DNA from: Uloborus plumipes
Lineage: Eukaryota; Arthropoda; Arachnida; Araneae; Uloboridae
Reading direction: 5' to 3'
Length of the DNA: 64,000 bases
Assembly (NCBI GenBank): GCA_038373865.1
Contig: JAXGGA010002820.1
Span: 1-64,000 of the forward strand
Each line of letters starts with the position of its first letter. Position 1 is the first letter of the stretch. This document shows, piece by piece, positions 45,068 to 58,439 of the stretch. The notes under the pieces were generated by a model, which saw nothing but the letters and a program-made list of their open reading frames with translations, had not been told where the DNA came from and made no database searches. The translations under genes and the position numbers were made by a program.

Positions 45068-48000
45068 TATTTAAAAAATGTTTTAGCTCATAAGTAGAAA
45101 CCTGCATTAACAACATTTCAATTTTTTTTTTGCCAACTGTATGCTTGAAAGCAAAAAGAAAAAAAAAAGTTGAAATAATTGCAGCATAATTTGGATGTAG
45201 GGCTTTTTAAATTGTGACAGCTGTATAGTTTTAAATAAAAGAGCAAAATACGGTCTCAGGAGCAAAGTCTTAGGATCATTCAGTGGACATTGTTTAGATT
45301 TCAAATTAGGCAGAAATCGTTTCATAGCCAATATGAATTGGTGTGTTCACACCATCGTTATTTAAAACTGCAAGTTTCAAGCTAAAATAGAGATTTTTAT
45401 GCGTTATGTATGCTACGTACTTTTGCATAACTAAGCATTGGTACTAAGCATTTTAGAGAGTGGCTTCTTCGTATTATACTAACGGTGTCAATACATGTGT
45501 AATTGGTATGAGCTCACGTAGGTGCTATTTTCCATTCGTAATGTATACGATTAGGGCGATTCGAGAAGTACTTGTAACTAGACTAGAGTTCTAATACCGT
45601 TATAGAAAATGCATTGAGCATCATTTTTTTACCAATAACATGCATTTCTTTTATTCGTCACCAGTTCCTTATTTGAGTCCTTGTGCAATCTTGGTGGAAA
45701 ACTTATGAGACCTGGAATTTTCTTTACACCGCAGTTTCATAAAGAATCATCAAGTTTTTTTTTTACATATTCTTCAAAATACCTGAAATCTAAAGTGACC
45801 AGTCAGTTATGACAACGCAATAATTAGAAATAAATAGGAAAAGCCATAAATACTAAATACATCAACACATCTCTAGCAGAATAAAAACATGTTAATGTAT
45901 TTTCGCTTGAATATTAAAAGAAGTTTAAAAAAAATAATAATAATACTTAATTCACTGATGCACGGGCACATTTCAGCACTCATGTAAACAATTATAGGTA
46001 AACTGATTAATAATATTTAGTTAATTTTGACTTGATGTACTTCAGTTCGTGAGCATTTTTTGACACAAAATCGCACCGAGCGGTTAAAAAAGAAATACAA
46101 CATCACCCACCTTCTTTTGGAGATAGAGCTAGCTCCTTCCCCACTTTTTTCAGCTACAGTTTCAAAAAATTATTCTTATTTGGAAGAGACGAAAGTACTT
46201 TACTAAGCTTTAACATTCTTGTGGAAGGCTATAGAGGTAAAAAGTTCAAAATAATGAACATTAGCTGCAAGGAGACAGATTCATGGTGGTTCCCTGAATT
46301 GTGGGCATTATGGACAAAATCCTCGAAAAGGATTTTTTTATTTATGTTTCTGTGAAAAACTGGAACATCGTACCTTGTCCCAAAAGTCCTATCTCGAAAA
46401 AAAACTGGTAGTGAAAATTAAAAAAAAAAAAAAATCTTGCTGTATCGCATGTTGCAAACAAGGAGCAATCCACATCCATATCTTCAGTGAAGAACCTCCC
46501 AGTTATATCTATATGCACGCACTTCACATTTACAAATATGATTTAAAAGATGAATTTGAATATGCTTGTAGTATAGCATAAAAGGCATATTTTTATTTTT
46601 AGGGATACACCTCATCCATTGTTTATCGGAAGTCAATAAGGGATTAACAATAGAAGAAGTGCATTGTAACAAATAAAAATTTACATTAATGCTATATTAT
46701 AAACATACTTTATCATTTTCACTCTTAATTCGATCAGTGACTGTAAATTGAAAAATATATAAAAAATACGGGAAGGTTGTTTAATGAAATCTGCGATTCG
46801 AATAAAAAGCAACGCGTGATGTTTCCATATTTTCTTACATTTTTTTTCCATCGTGGAATTTTTGTTGAAGACGGGGCTCATAGGAGTGAGACCAATGCTC
46901 TAGATTTGCAACTTAAAATAAGTGAAAAAATTGTGAAAACAATGCAAAACGAAGAGCGTTTTTTTAATAATTTTAAATAAGGAGGGATGCCTCATGAGTC
47001 CCGTTAAGAATTAAACGTGAATATAGTGATATCGTCCCTTTAAAAAAAATATTGTCTACAAAATTATCTCGAAAAGGGTAGGGTAGGGGCAATATCCAAA
47101 AAGTTGAAGACCGTGGAACAACACATTGGTTTTACGAACAAATAAGAAGAATAGTGTCAAAACAGTTTATCTTTTTTTTTTGCCTCGCAGTGTGATTAGC
47201 ATAAAATGCTGAAATAATTGTAATATTAGCGGCTAAAAGTTAAATGTTTGTTACGAACGAATAAGTACTTGTAATCTGAAAAAAAAAAAAACATCGTTAA
47301 AACTTAAAGTTTATTTGAACAGATAAATTATAAAACTTTCAAGAATAAACTGCGCATCGGTATAGAATTGGAAAAAAAAACCGGAAGAAAATTGTCCCTA
47401 ATAAGCTTAAAAATATTCTTTTGAAAATATTTACATTCGAAATGGCACCTCTATCATTTGTGTTTTTTTTTTTTTTTTGAGTTTGTCAAGTAAAATAGCA
47501 AAGCAGTTTCAAAAGGCTGATCATTAAGCCTCCTCGAAACTATTTATTTTTTCCTTATACCCATCATTTAAATATTTTTTACATCGTCGCAAATGCCGAA
47601 TGCTAACAGGTGAACAATATTGTTCTGCGTTTTATAAACTTAGAAAATATAGATCTATCAAAACTTTACTAAGGTGTTATTAGTTACTGAACGTCTACTC
47701 ATGATGAAGCCATACACTCTTTTGTGAATGATTGACATGTTTATAGTAAAAACAAAGATAATAGAGGTTGTTTATGGCACAAGAAATGCTGTTGACATTA
47801 TAAGTTTGACGACTTTAATCACGTTTGCGTTTGCATGTCACAATCCTTTTATCGTGGCTTTGAGACCTAGTCATTAAAAAAAGTAAAAACCGCCTTTGAA
47901 ACTTCAAATAATTTCGAAATGGTGAAAAGTTTTTAATAGCTAATTCTTATGTGTTGCTGCGTTCACAATTGAGCCAGGTATGAGCTCTAGCATTGCATTC

Positions 48001-49198
48001 TAGAGGGAGAGAAAAACAAACAATGAACCAAAATTGCTGGTTGCGAAGTAAATATGTACTTTTACCACAAAAGAAAGTCCACATTTTCGCGTGATTGTGT
48101 AATGTGTTTTGTCTCCGACGGCTCCGAAAAATAATGATTTCGGGAAAAAAGTGACTTCTTACTCATTATTCTCAAAAACGCACAAATCAATGTACCATAG
48201 GTCCTAAAAAATTGTGCAACTGCATTTCTTAGAACAACGCACTAAACTCATTTGATTGTGTGAGTTGGTTAAACATCGCAGGGGCTAAGTTAAAATGTCT
48301 TTTTTTTAATCAATGCTTTCTGGGTCTTACTAAAGTCTCACTATGCTTTTAACAGTAAATTATTCCGATAGATATAATTAACACAAATATAAAACAAAAC
48401 CAGATATCTTCATTAAATTTTGTAATTTTGCTCAAAAAAATCTCTAATGCAAATATATTTTTCTCTAAATGGCTAGAGCGTTATGTACAAAAGTTATATT
48501 AGCGATTCCAATTCCATGCAGCTTTTTTGCTTTCCTATAAACTTATGGATGACTCAAAAAACAATAGAATTGTCTGCAAAACTCCATCCTATAAATATTT
48601 CTCCAGTCCTATAGATAAATGTTCATTTAATTTTATTAAAAAGTAATGAACGGAAGCGAATTTCAGCTAAATAGCGATATAACTTTTCAATCCATATTTT
48701 GCTGTAGAATGCCAAACTTGTGCTACAAAAAGAAATGTCTAAATATAATGTGATACTTGCCCTATATTTTTTTCCTCCGTAATTCTAAATGAAGGCAATA
48801 TTATGAAATAATTTTACTCTTATATATTGATATCAATAATAAAAAATCCATTGCTGTCAAATTTTTTACTACCTCTCGTGTATAAATGTTTTATTAGGAC
48901 AAATCCCTTTCTAGATTGAAGTGTAGGGAACTGAAGATATATTTTTTTTTCTTCCTCTCAATAACCACATTGAAATATAAACTTATTATCTGGTTAGATG
49001 TTAACAGATTTTTTCATGAATTATTGTACTTTTTTTCAAAATTTTGTCACGCCGACATATGAATGCCAGTCACGGCAGCTGTAATAAGAAGATTGAACCA
49101 TATCTAAATTGCACAAATTCAGCAGTGTACCCAAAACTAATAGTGAGCTATAATACATGAAATTATGTCTTGTGTCAAATAAATTATCTCACTATAGC
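45068..49198. other. A+T-rich sequence, no recognised gene
   Basis: About 4.1 kb without a supported gene, RNA or repeat boundary. Frames at 46342-46980 overlap on both strands, contain poly-A or poly-T derived Lys and Phe runs, and carry no known motif. Homopolymer runs occur near 46420, 47280 and 47462. Confidence 0.4.
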
Positions 49199-49202
49199 TT
49201 AA

Positions 49203-49725
49203 CCCATTTATGCCCAAGTTTTTTTTTTTTTTTTAGCAATTTGTTTTAATTTTTATCTGCTTAAAACTCTTACTTGGAATGGTTTACATACATTTTAAGC
49301 TTAAAATAGTTCGCCGTTGCCATATTTATTAAGTTATTTAGCGTCCTGTTTATGGGATATTCTGCAGATATGTGAGAGAAATACGACCTTACTTGACTTT
49401 ACTTGTGCAAAGTAACATTACAGAAGGCATATCTGATCAATATTAAGCAAATCATTTTTAAATAGTTTAATTTTATGAAGAATAACTTCGCAAAAAAAAC
49501 TTACTTTCTGTGGCTACCCATGCTGGATCGTTGCTTGACCGATTTGTCTGAAACTAGCTGTCAATAAATAAACTCTGATGTCCGACTAATGACTCTAACT
49601 GGTTTTCTCAAGAAGGACAATTTAACTTGTGAAAAACAGCTTTAGTAAAAGGATATGCCCATTACAGGTTTTTGTATGCAGTAATTAACAAGCGTCCCGT
49701 TTTTAGGTTACTGGGCATAAATGGG
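49203..49725. mobile_element. TTAA-flanked 523-bp piggyBac-like MITE
   Basis: TTAA at 49199-49202 and at 49726-49729 flanks inverted termini CCCATTTATGCCCAAG and, from the right, CCCATTTATGCCCAGT, identical for 14 bases. TTAA duplication and termini starting CC are diagnostic for the piggyBac superfamily. An internal GCGTCCTGTTTATGGG near 49341 resembles GCGTCCCGTTTTTAGG near 49692. No transposase frame. Confidence 0.8.
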
Positions 49726-49729
49726 TTAA

Positions 49730-51546
49730 AGCATAATATTATGCCGCAAAATAAGGAAAAGAAGGAAATACACATCAATAACAAAAATTCAAGTAGAAAA
49801 TAATTGTGAGGCATCCATGTTTTTGTATAGTATCCAACTAAAAAGCAATATCAAATGCAGGTACTTAACAGTCATGCAACAATTTAATACTAAGAACACG
49901 ACATTTTTTCGATACATCTTTGAGTGTAGACAGTCACGATACGCGTCGTTGAAGAACTACAGTCAAATTTAGAAGTTCTTAGTTGCTGTCATTTTGTGCA
50001 AAACATTAATGTAGAAATTGATAAAAGCTAAGTGTAATGAATGAAATGTGTTTCATTTGCAATTATTTAGACACTTTAGTTGTGATAATGTTTGTTTTAC
50101 AGTAATTCAAAATTCATGAAGATTTTCTTTACAAAAATATAAAATATAATTTGTAATTTAAAGGCTGAAATGCTGCAAAAGCACTCTAGATTTTTTTATT
50201 TTTCATAAATAGTCAAGAAATTCTGAAAAGTTCTTTCAAAACACTTCAATTAATTTTCTTCTTTTTTTTACAATTTTTAACTGAAAGCAAATTGCATTTT
50301 TTTAACAAGTGTAATAATATGAGTAGTGTTAATTTACCATTATTTCGGAAAAATATAATTTTGTAGTTTTATTAATATAGGACTCATATTTACGTAGATA
50401 GATACTCAAAAGTTGATGAAGGAAATATCTCTCAACTGCTTTAATGGCCTGCCTTTGGCTTCCTCGCGATAAGAAAAAATAAGCATGTGCTTGGAAGAAA
50501 ACAAGAAAAAGGAAGCTGTTTTTCCATTTTTGTGTAAGATAATACTTTTACTGAATAACGTTTCACGAAAATTTAAATTATGTTTAGGTACATTTTAACA
50601 GAAATAAATTGCTGTATATATAATGAGTTTTGAAACTCTACAGGAGGGCAATTATTTCTCTGTTGACATACAAAGGAAAAAGTTTTTAAGTGCATTTTTT
50701 TTTCTTTTTCTCTTGTTAAGGTTCTCTGTTGCTGAATGCCTTAAATCATCGTCGAGAAGGTTAAAAAATACTTTTCCTTATATGAATTTTACATGAGATT
50801 GTGATGAACATACGCCAGAATTCATAAGTTAACTAATAAAATGCTTGAAGAAAACGTTGCATAAACTACATGCCATAAATAAATTAGCTTTAAAGACATC
50901 AACAACTGATTTGGACAAAAACGTAAGCTATGTTTTGAAAAAAAAAAAAATGTATCGAGCTATATATAAGAGAGAAAGTTTGCTTCAATGTGTAAAAAAA
51001 ATCTGACATTTTTATGCATTTATTTTTATCGTGAACGATATTTTAATTTTAACCAGCATTTTTCTGTCCGGAAATATTTCGGAAAATTCCTTTCTTTTAA
51101 TTTTAATAATTTTGATTTTATTTATTTTAGTTCATGATCTATTAAATGATGCACTCGCACCGTGCGGCGGTTTTTTGCGGTATTAGGAACCATGTACAAA
51201 AACGTTTCATTTCAAAAAAATGCTCAAAACCTTGTAAAATGAATAGGAATTAGTTTTTTTAAACCGTGTCAAAACACGCGACTTGGTAGACCTTTAAACT
51301 TTCTCAATCTGATTCGGAAATACATACAACATTTTTAATATTTCTTTTTACTTGTGTCACTATTTTACCCAATAAAACGTTTCGAAACGTACAATAACCA
51401 TCATCCTTCGTAGTCGGATAATACAAAACGTTTCTTGTAATAAACTAATTTAAAAAAAATTTTTCATCACTTGACGATACTACTTCGCACTCGTTCTATT
51501 AACTTGGTCAGTAGCTCCTATTTGCTTGAAATTTTTAACATACTAC

Positions 51547-51577
<31 letters not shown>

Positions 51578-51636
51578 CACACGCATAATAAATTGAGCGA
51601 ACAAACACACACAAAACACATAAACACGTTTCAGTG
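49730..51636. other. A+T-rich sequence, no recognised gene
   Basis: Nothing recognised other than homopolymers; an A run of about 28 lies at 51547-51574. Confidence 0.4.
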
Positions 51637-52079
51637 TACAAGGTGTGACAATTGATTAACAGGACTGAGCATTTCCTAGCCGTTAGACTTGATGTAGAGA
51701 AATGAACATGGAATGTAGTCCTGTTTATACTTTTGGTGCTGCTGGTACATTACGTTATCATTCTATCTACTGTCTGATTTTCTTAGGTAAAGCCCTCCAC
51801 GTAGTTACGCATGCGTCAGGTCTCTGATCTTACCAAAATAGGGGTGATAGGTAAGATAACAATAAGGGGGAAAATAATAAGAATCATTTTGAGCCGTATT
51901 AAACAACATAAAACGGTTCTAATTTCAAATACATTATTTAGTTGAATATGTCAAAAGGATGAAAGCAAATGCAAGTTTTAAATTGAAAACTTCGGAAAGT
52001 TCCCACTCACAACTCATCACCCCTTTTTTAAGTGGAATGTTTCGCGACTGCTAGGCGCGGCTTTCACGGACGGACAGTA

Positions 52080-52846
52080 GATTAGTTTTGTTTTTATCCT
52101 TGTTTGAGTACGACGTTGTTGTGTTGACGAGCCGCGAACAAGATAAACTTAAAAATCGAGCGACGCATAAGTTTGGAATTCCTCATCAACATTTTTTATA
52201 AACTTCATTTGAATGTTTTGAACTGTTAAAAGAAGTAATTATGGCATAATATGAAGTCAAATTTCTGGTAGGAATAAACGATTTTTGGATGTTACAGAGC
52301 TTGCTAAAAATGATGAACGTTCCGGTCGACCCGAGACAGCAAGAACTGATGACATTATATTTAAAAAAAAAAAAAAAACAAATAATGAAGTTGTACACAG
52401 AGACAACTTTTCAACCAGCGTTCAGGTGTGATCAGATATTTCGAACACTGACAGAGAGACCATACGAAAAAAATGATACAATATTTGTATAAGATGAAAG
52501 TTTGCGCACAACTGTTACCAAAAAAAAAAAAAAAATCCCCGAGAGCTCAAAACTAACTCTCTTTGTGACACAGTTCTCGGCAGAAAAGTGCACTAGTGTG
52601 CTCGATCATCTAGTGTACTCACCAGATTTCACATCATGCGGCTTCTACCTGTTTCCAAAAGTGAGAAGGTCCAATGAGTACATTTTCCATCGGTAGTACA
52701 GGTGGAAGTATAAATGGTAGGCGAACTAGAGAAGGTAACACCAAATGACTTGTAGTTTTGCTTTGAACAGAGGAAATCTCTCATACGGCTATAAGGGAAG
52801 TATTTTAAAGGGTACTACAAGATATATTTGCATACGTTTTTATTAA
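52080..52846 (+). pseudogene. Mariner transposase pseudogene
   Basis: Fragments in several frames follow mariner transposase order. From about 52196, TSFECFELLKEVI corresponds to the N-terminal helix-turn-helix region. NDERSGRPETARTDD (about 52312) is the linker between DNA-binding and catalytic domains. The segment with AEKCTSVLDH, YSPDFTSCGFYLFPK (52580-52665) is the end of the catalytic core, and CFEQRKSLIRL (about 52763) belongs to the C terminus. Stop codons and frameshifts separate them, and most of the catalytic domain, including the first two acidic residues, is deleted. The third catalytic Asp, expected before FYLF, is Gly. Poly-A runs near 52363 and 52520 sit within the coding path. 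Not functional. Confidence 0.85.
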
Positions 52847-53546
52847 GTGGTTACAGTACCTCAAAAATGACCAAAAGACCAAAAAAAATTTTTTATTGCT
52901 TATTTCGAAAGTAAAAGTTATTTAAAATACTCAGAAAAAATAGCATTGTTCTAGCTAAATTATTTAAAAAGTTATGAGTGACTTTAGGGCATGCATGCTA
53001 TGTGTTCTAATGGAAAAGCCAAACTTTAAAGTGCTTTTTCTCGGTGATCAGTTTTTAGTGTTTCTATGTTACTGAAAATGCTAAGGATATTTTTCTATTA
53101 AATATATAACTTTAAAGAAATATTTTTTGCACTCAGGATAATATATTTAACAAAACTGTGCATTGAATAAGGGTTTTATAAATTACAAAAATTTTTAGAG
53201 TTTGTTAAACCTCGAAGAACAAAATTTTCTAAGAATTTTTTACATACAAGGTCACTAAATATTTTCTAATCAAAATATAAGAAAATGAATGCACAGATTT
53301 GTTGAGGTAATCCTTGTGATCATTTCGCAAAAAGAAATTTTGAAATTAGTGCAGAAACAAAAAAGCCTTAGGGTTTTTAAAAAATTGAGTTTTCTTACAT
53401 TTTTCACATTTTCAACAAAAGTTTTCAAAATTTTTAATGTTTGAAAATAAATTATTGATTGTTAAACAATTGCAGAAACAAATATCTCAAAGAATTAACT
53501 CTTTCACGTAAATTAAAGAAATTTGTTAGAAATGTACTGTAACCCC
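52847..53546. mobile_element. TTAA-flanked 700-bp piggyBac-like MITE nested in mariner
   Basis: TTAA at 52843-52846 and 53547-53550 flanks inverted termini GTGGTTACAGTAC and, from the right, GGGGTTACAGTAC. The interior is A+T-rich and has no transposase. Mariner transposase C-terminal sequence ends just before it and the mariner right TIR follows just after it, so it inserted after the mariner. Confidence 0.8.
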
Positions 53547-53597
53547 TTAAAGCTTAATTTTGAGACCAGTCCCGTTACTTAAATGTCTCACCTTGTA

Positions 53598-55302
53598 TTA
53601 TGATTTTGAAAACTCAATATTAGCTTGTAAATATTTCTTCTTATCACTGCGAAAATATTTTAAAATTTTGTAAGTTCTGCAGCAAATTGCATTCTACCCA
53701 CAGAGTTAAGATACATAGAGAGAGTGTATGGTAACCTTTCCGCCGCCAGAACCTACCTGGCTTTAACCACGTGATCTACAACCACCGCAGCGGATCATAG
53801 CATGCACTTCTATGGAGATGAACTGTTGTTTTGAGATAAATTGTTTCTAAATGTTGTGCATTTGGATGCAAAGAAAAATCAGTCAAGGGAGGACCAATAA
53901 CATTCCATAGGTAAGTTTAGTCTGTAATAATATCTCAGTTATTTTCAAAACTCTTGCTATTAATTGTTAAAAATAGAGTTAGAAAGATTTTTATCACTTT
54001 TTTGGCGAGTAACATTTTATGAACAAAATTAACAATTTTAGTTGAGCGTTTTCGCTTGCTATCTTTGATCACACAGAATGTATAGAAATCCATATCCTCA
54101 TCGATAGTGTAAATTTATTTCAATAAGTTCTATTTCAACAAATTAATGTTTTTGCATAGTTTGTGGGGAATGTAAAGCCTTCATTTAAATGCCATTAAAT
54201 TACCATTTAAACATTTTATTCAATTAGAAGTATTTGCCCTTTCTTTCTGGAAAAAGTTACAGCAAAAGTGAAATACTCTATTTTTCGTAATTCGACCTTT
54301 TTGCACTATTCATCTGTTGGTATGACCTTATACCGCACAAGCAGAATGAAACGGCATGTCTCAAAAATTGCATTTTTAAAAAATCACCTCCCCTACTTAT
54401 GATGTTTTTTTATTCATTCTCTACTGAACTATGTGTAACTAATTATCAATTGTTTGTACATACGTAAAGCAACGGCTTTTTTAAAGATTATTTCTCGCAA
54501 TTTTGGGCGAAGGAGGGGGGGGGGGTCTCAGATAGTTTTCCAACAGCTTAGCAGGGTATTTTGTTCCTGTAAAGAAGTTTCAGTAAAGATTAAAGTTATT
54601 TAATTTAGGCTTTTTTAGTTACTTATTGATTGATGGTTGAAAAAGTTATGATTTTTTTTGAACAAATTGTACTAAAAGTTAGAGAATTCTAGTTTCTAAG
54701 AGAGGGCTTGAGCCCCCCTCCCCCGCCTCCCCCCATATGGGGGGCAGTGCCTACCACCTGATGAAAGTTTAGCCAATTTTAGTATTTATTGCAGATCGAG
54801 AGAGGATTTCAAAACTATTTTGAGAAATGTCCCTTTCTCGTGGGATATCGTTATGAATATTACATACAAATTATAATATTCTAAATATAGATTTTAAGGA
54901 CTAATATTTGAGCAAATTTTTTCTTTTCGAAGTACATGTTCATTAAGGATTTTAATGAAAGTGGTATATTTTACGAAGATTAAAAGGTAAATAGATGCTT
55001 GTGTTAAAATAAAAACACCCTTTGACAAATGCTGGTATAAGATCCGTCAGAATTTTTATCTCTCTGTGTGGGGGGGGGGAGTTCCGGCATGTTGCCTGTT
55101 TTCAAACAGTAATGCATATCACCCTGGATTTTTGATAAATGTTGCTCTTTTTAAATATCGCTCAAAACCTTCAAAGTTTGTCTTGAAATCGCTTTTTTGA
55201 AACTATACTTGGTGCATTCCCCCCTCCCCCCCCCCGAAAAAAAGGAAAAAAAACTTTTGAAACCTAATTTGAAACAAGTAGAAAATACTATTTTTCTATT
55301 TC
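53598..55302. other. Mostly A+T-rich sequence, no recognised gene
   Basis: A G+C-richer patch at about 53730-53830 contains ACCACGTGATCTAC but no frame. Runs of G or C lie near 54515, 54715-54745, 55071 and 55221-55235. A fragment near 54325-54395 resembles the left end of the 3205-4019 foldback (CAGAATGAAACGGCATGTCT against CAGAATGAAAAGGGCACATC). Confidence 0.4.
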
Positions 55303-55574
55303 GTGCCATGGATTGTTTGTCGGAGATGGAACATGCAAGCAGTAAATGAACAAATGTCTCACGAAGCTATCGGAATGATCGAGCGATCGGAAAGCGCAAG
55401 GAAGCATTTGCCTACCAACAGCTTGCAAATGATCGCCAAAAATTTTAACGCACCAGATCGTCAGCGAGAAAGAGAGGATTTCGTTGTAAATCACGTGATA
55501 TATCTTAGCGCTACTGACATCCACTGTTTCATCGGGAGATGCGCGGTCTATTCATTTTTAGTCTGTGATTCTAC
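55303..55574. other. G+C-richer island with overlapping open frames, origin unknown
   Basis: About 270 bases of balanced composition. The plus frame starts at GTG 55303, has its first ATG about 10 codons in, and continues to 55605 with a charged segment (PDRQREREDF). A minus frame of 78 codons covers nearly the same span. I recognise neither. It directly abuts the solo foldback end at about 55575, so it may be part of an unrecognised mobile element rather than a host exon. Confidence 0.25.
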
Positions 55575-55845
55575 CTTAAACAGTGATCAGAATCACCAAA
55601 TTTGAGCCTGATAATCGTCTTAGGTCGCAAGCAGTAAAAGCACAAACTTGAAGATTTGGTCATTTTTTTTCAAGACACGAAAAAGATGACTTTATAAATT
55701 AATTTTCACTGGCGTAACCATAGGGCTTATGAAGCTATAATTTGGTATGGTTTCATGCAAGTCTCATATGTACATCCAAAAAAAATTTCATCAAAATCGA
55801 AGGGGGTCGAGTGGGGACGACTCGTACACTTGACATGGAATGAAA
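55575..55845 (-). mobile_element. Solo end of the 8.4-kb foldback family
   Basis: Read on the minus strand it follows 8368-8640 in order: CCATGTCAAGTGTACGAG, then GACCCCCTTCGATTTTGATG, AAACCATACCAAATTATAGC, TTTGTGCTTTTACTGC and GGCTCAAATTTGGTGATTCT. The outer terminus here is slightly degenerate. The opposite arm is absent. Confidence 0.7.
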
Positions 55846-55959
55846 CAATTATAATACTTTTGTTTACGTTTTTAGATTATATATATTAATACTAAATGTC
55901 ACGCAAAAAGAAAAGTAGCAAATCGTGATATTTAAAAATCCTCCTTGTGTAGTAAGTGT

Positions 55960-56400
55960 GTAGTTGTAATCTATATAAAAAATGAATGTATGAGTGTGTG
56001 TGCCCCTTATACAAATAAGCAGTTTACGCTGAGTATTTTCCCAATTTGGCGCACATTTTTTTTTTATAGTCTGGAATTTACATAGGGTTGTTTTCCCCCC
56101 TGTCAGAGGCAACCGTAAACCACAACACCATAATAGGTATTTCCCCTTACTGAGACGAACCTCTCCCAAGAGGGGAAAACCCTATGGAGGCTTTTCGCGA
56201 CAAAATTCTTACCAACGTAGTTTTTGTGCCTATTAATAACAATGACTTTTTTTCCGTTGGATTTGTTAAAACAAATCCAAAGAGGACTAAGCTTATAAAT
56301 GAAAAGACAAAGCTCAAATTGCTTGCCTTGAAAACGCCGTTCCATGTAACGCAGAAACACGTGCATGTTATTTTGCTGCTCATTTGTGCATTATTCGGTG
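55960..56400. repeat. Probable dispersed repeat, class unknown
   Basis: It opens with ATCTATATAAAAAATGAATG followed by a GTGTGTG stretch and becomes G+C-richer. Near 56340-56366 it shares CGTTCC, TGTAACGC and GAAACACGTG with the loop of the palindrome at 2720-2824. Overlapping open frames on both strands (56103-56450) have no recognisable domain. Confidence 0.3.
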
Positions 56401-58439
56401 TTTTATTATTTTATTTTGCAGGCACAAAAGCAATTATTTATTTCATATAAATTCCTAGTTGAACTTGAATGAATAAAAAGAGTAAATGTTCATAAACTGC
56501 CGTAGAAAACGAAAACGCCGTACAATTAGTATGAAAAATTACATTTTGAAAGATTGTACAACATCTTATGATGTTATACGTTAAAACCAAGTAAAACCGA
56601 GTACCGATAATTAGACACTTAACTATGTATTCACATAGGATATTACTTATTACAAAAGCGTCTTAGAAGGTAAAAATGTGAAAACTTTTCTTTACGTTAA
56701 AATGTAACTCAATTTTTATTCCTATACTACACACCAAAAAAGAAGAAAAGAACAGAAAAAAAACTATGTTTCGCTGAACTTCTCTCTTTATTCATTTGCA
56801 TTTTTTTTTCTGTTCTGTGGTTTATTATGTTTTACAAATATTTTCTGTATTTCAAATGAGAAATTTTGTTTACCGTATTCAAGCAATACGCTGGGACAAC
56901 GTGAGATTTATTACTCGTTTCATGCAAATCCTGTTACCATAAGAGGAATAATTTATGTCCATCAACTCTTCAGATCCTTGGCGCTGCAAAGATACATTTT
57001 ACGCTTTTTTTCATCATATTTTGAATAATGCATGTCATGTTTTATATAAATATGTATGTGGGTTCTTAGTATTCTTCAAACTTCATTGATTCAATTGCTA
57101 ACATAAACAAAATGACTATAGTAGATCACATGGTTTCGATATGGATTTAATAACAATTACATAAAGATCTTGAGCGGTTAAATGTGAAAATTTTTTTCAA
57201 GCCTTTGATGATTAACGTTATTTATTTAACACATATATTTTTCAAATGCTATTGAATAAGTATTAAAGTTTTAAAAATTTCATTTCTGTTTTTTGATTTT
57301 ATAAATACATCTTAATTTTATACTAAATATTTATGTTTAATAACGTAGCTTTTTATGTTGATTAGTATTGAATGACTGTTTCATAATTAACGGTTTTATG
57401 TTTAAAATCAAATGTATGTATTTTTTTACAAAACGCTACATTATTATAGTTCCATTATGAATGTCTAACTCCGAATTAACCTTTTAAATTGTATATTGAA
57501 TATTTTAAGTACAGAACAATTTTTCCTGATTTCTGATGATTAATTCAAAAAACTAAGTAGTGCATAATCGTATTGAATGCAGTGTTAAATGATGGATCGT
57601 TACTACATTTATTTTAAGTGAGAGCAGCAGAGCTTATAAGAAGCAGAAGTATAACCTTTAGTTCTTTCTATATTTTTAAGTGGCTTATTTCATTTTTTTT
57701 TTAAATTTTTAAAGCAGAAAAAAAAAATCAATGAAGACTGTTTAAAAAAGGATGTTCATTTTTTAAACAAGTATTACTGACCATTAACTAATGCTACTAG
57801 TGTATATAATAGCCTCTTAATAGTTTCGGTGAAGCAAAATTTCAGGTTGTAAAGCTTCATAAAGTTTTATTTCTCATTAAATTAAAAATGTGCCTTTTAT
57901 TTTTTTCTTAGTGTTTGCGATGTGTTTTGGAGTGAAAATTATCCCAGAAAAGTGTTCACTTCAACCATTCTTCTAAATACTGCTTAGTTAATATTGAAAT
58001 TTCCTGATATTAATATTTTTGCACAATTCAGTTGATTTATTTTCTACGTTTACGCTATTTACTTAACACATTTCCAATTAAAAAACCTTGATAGCTGGAC
58101 TTTTTCTATTGCTGTTGAAGTAGATTATAAAATTTTTATTTTCATATACTGTTACATATGAAGTAAAAAGGAAGTAAAGTAGTTTTCGAGTGAGACGATT
58201 TCATGAAATAAAAAAAAAGAAGTTTAATCTAATCACAAAAGGCAAAAAAAAAAGTTTTCATTGAATCAATTCTGTGAAATTCGTATTTAAACGTTTTGAT
58301 TTAAATTTCAAATTAGTGATCAAAAATTCAATTAATCAAACCGCAAATAGGTAAATGAATTATTGACGTTAAAAGGAATCTTTTGATCTTCTATCATCAC
58401 TTATTGGCTAAAACGTACAAGTGATCTATTTTAAGAAAC
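56401..58439. other. A+T-rich sequence, no recognised gene
   Basis: No gene, RNA or repeat boundary was recognised in this 2-kb stretch. Confidence 0.45.

Larger units (their letters stand above)
51639..53595 (+). mobile_element. Decayed mariner element, interrupted by a nested MITE
   Basis: The termini CAAGGTGTGACAATTGATTA and, from the right, CAAGGTGAGACATTTAAGTA are inverted homologues. TA flanks them (51637-51638 and 53596-53597). Removing the 700-bp TTAA-flanked insert at 52847-53546 and one TTAA leaves about 1.25 kb, the usual mariner length. Transposase remnants in the right order and strand lie inside (about 52100-52830). Confidence 0.85.

Noticed and set aside
52502..52696. Host gene fragment with YSPDFTSCGFYLFPK
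   Set aside because: This is the mariner transposase catalytic-domain end, in a TIR-bounded element with stops and frameshifts.
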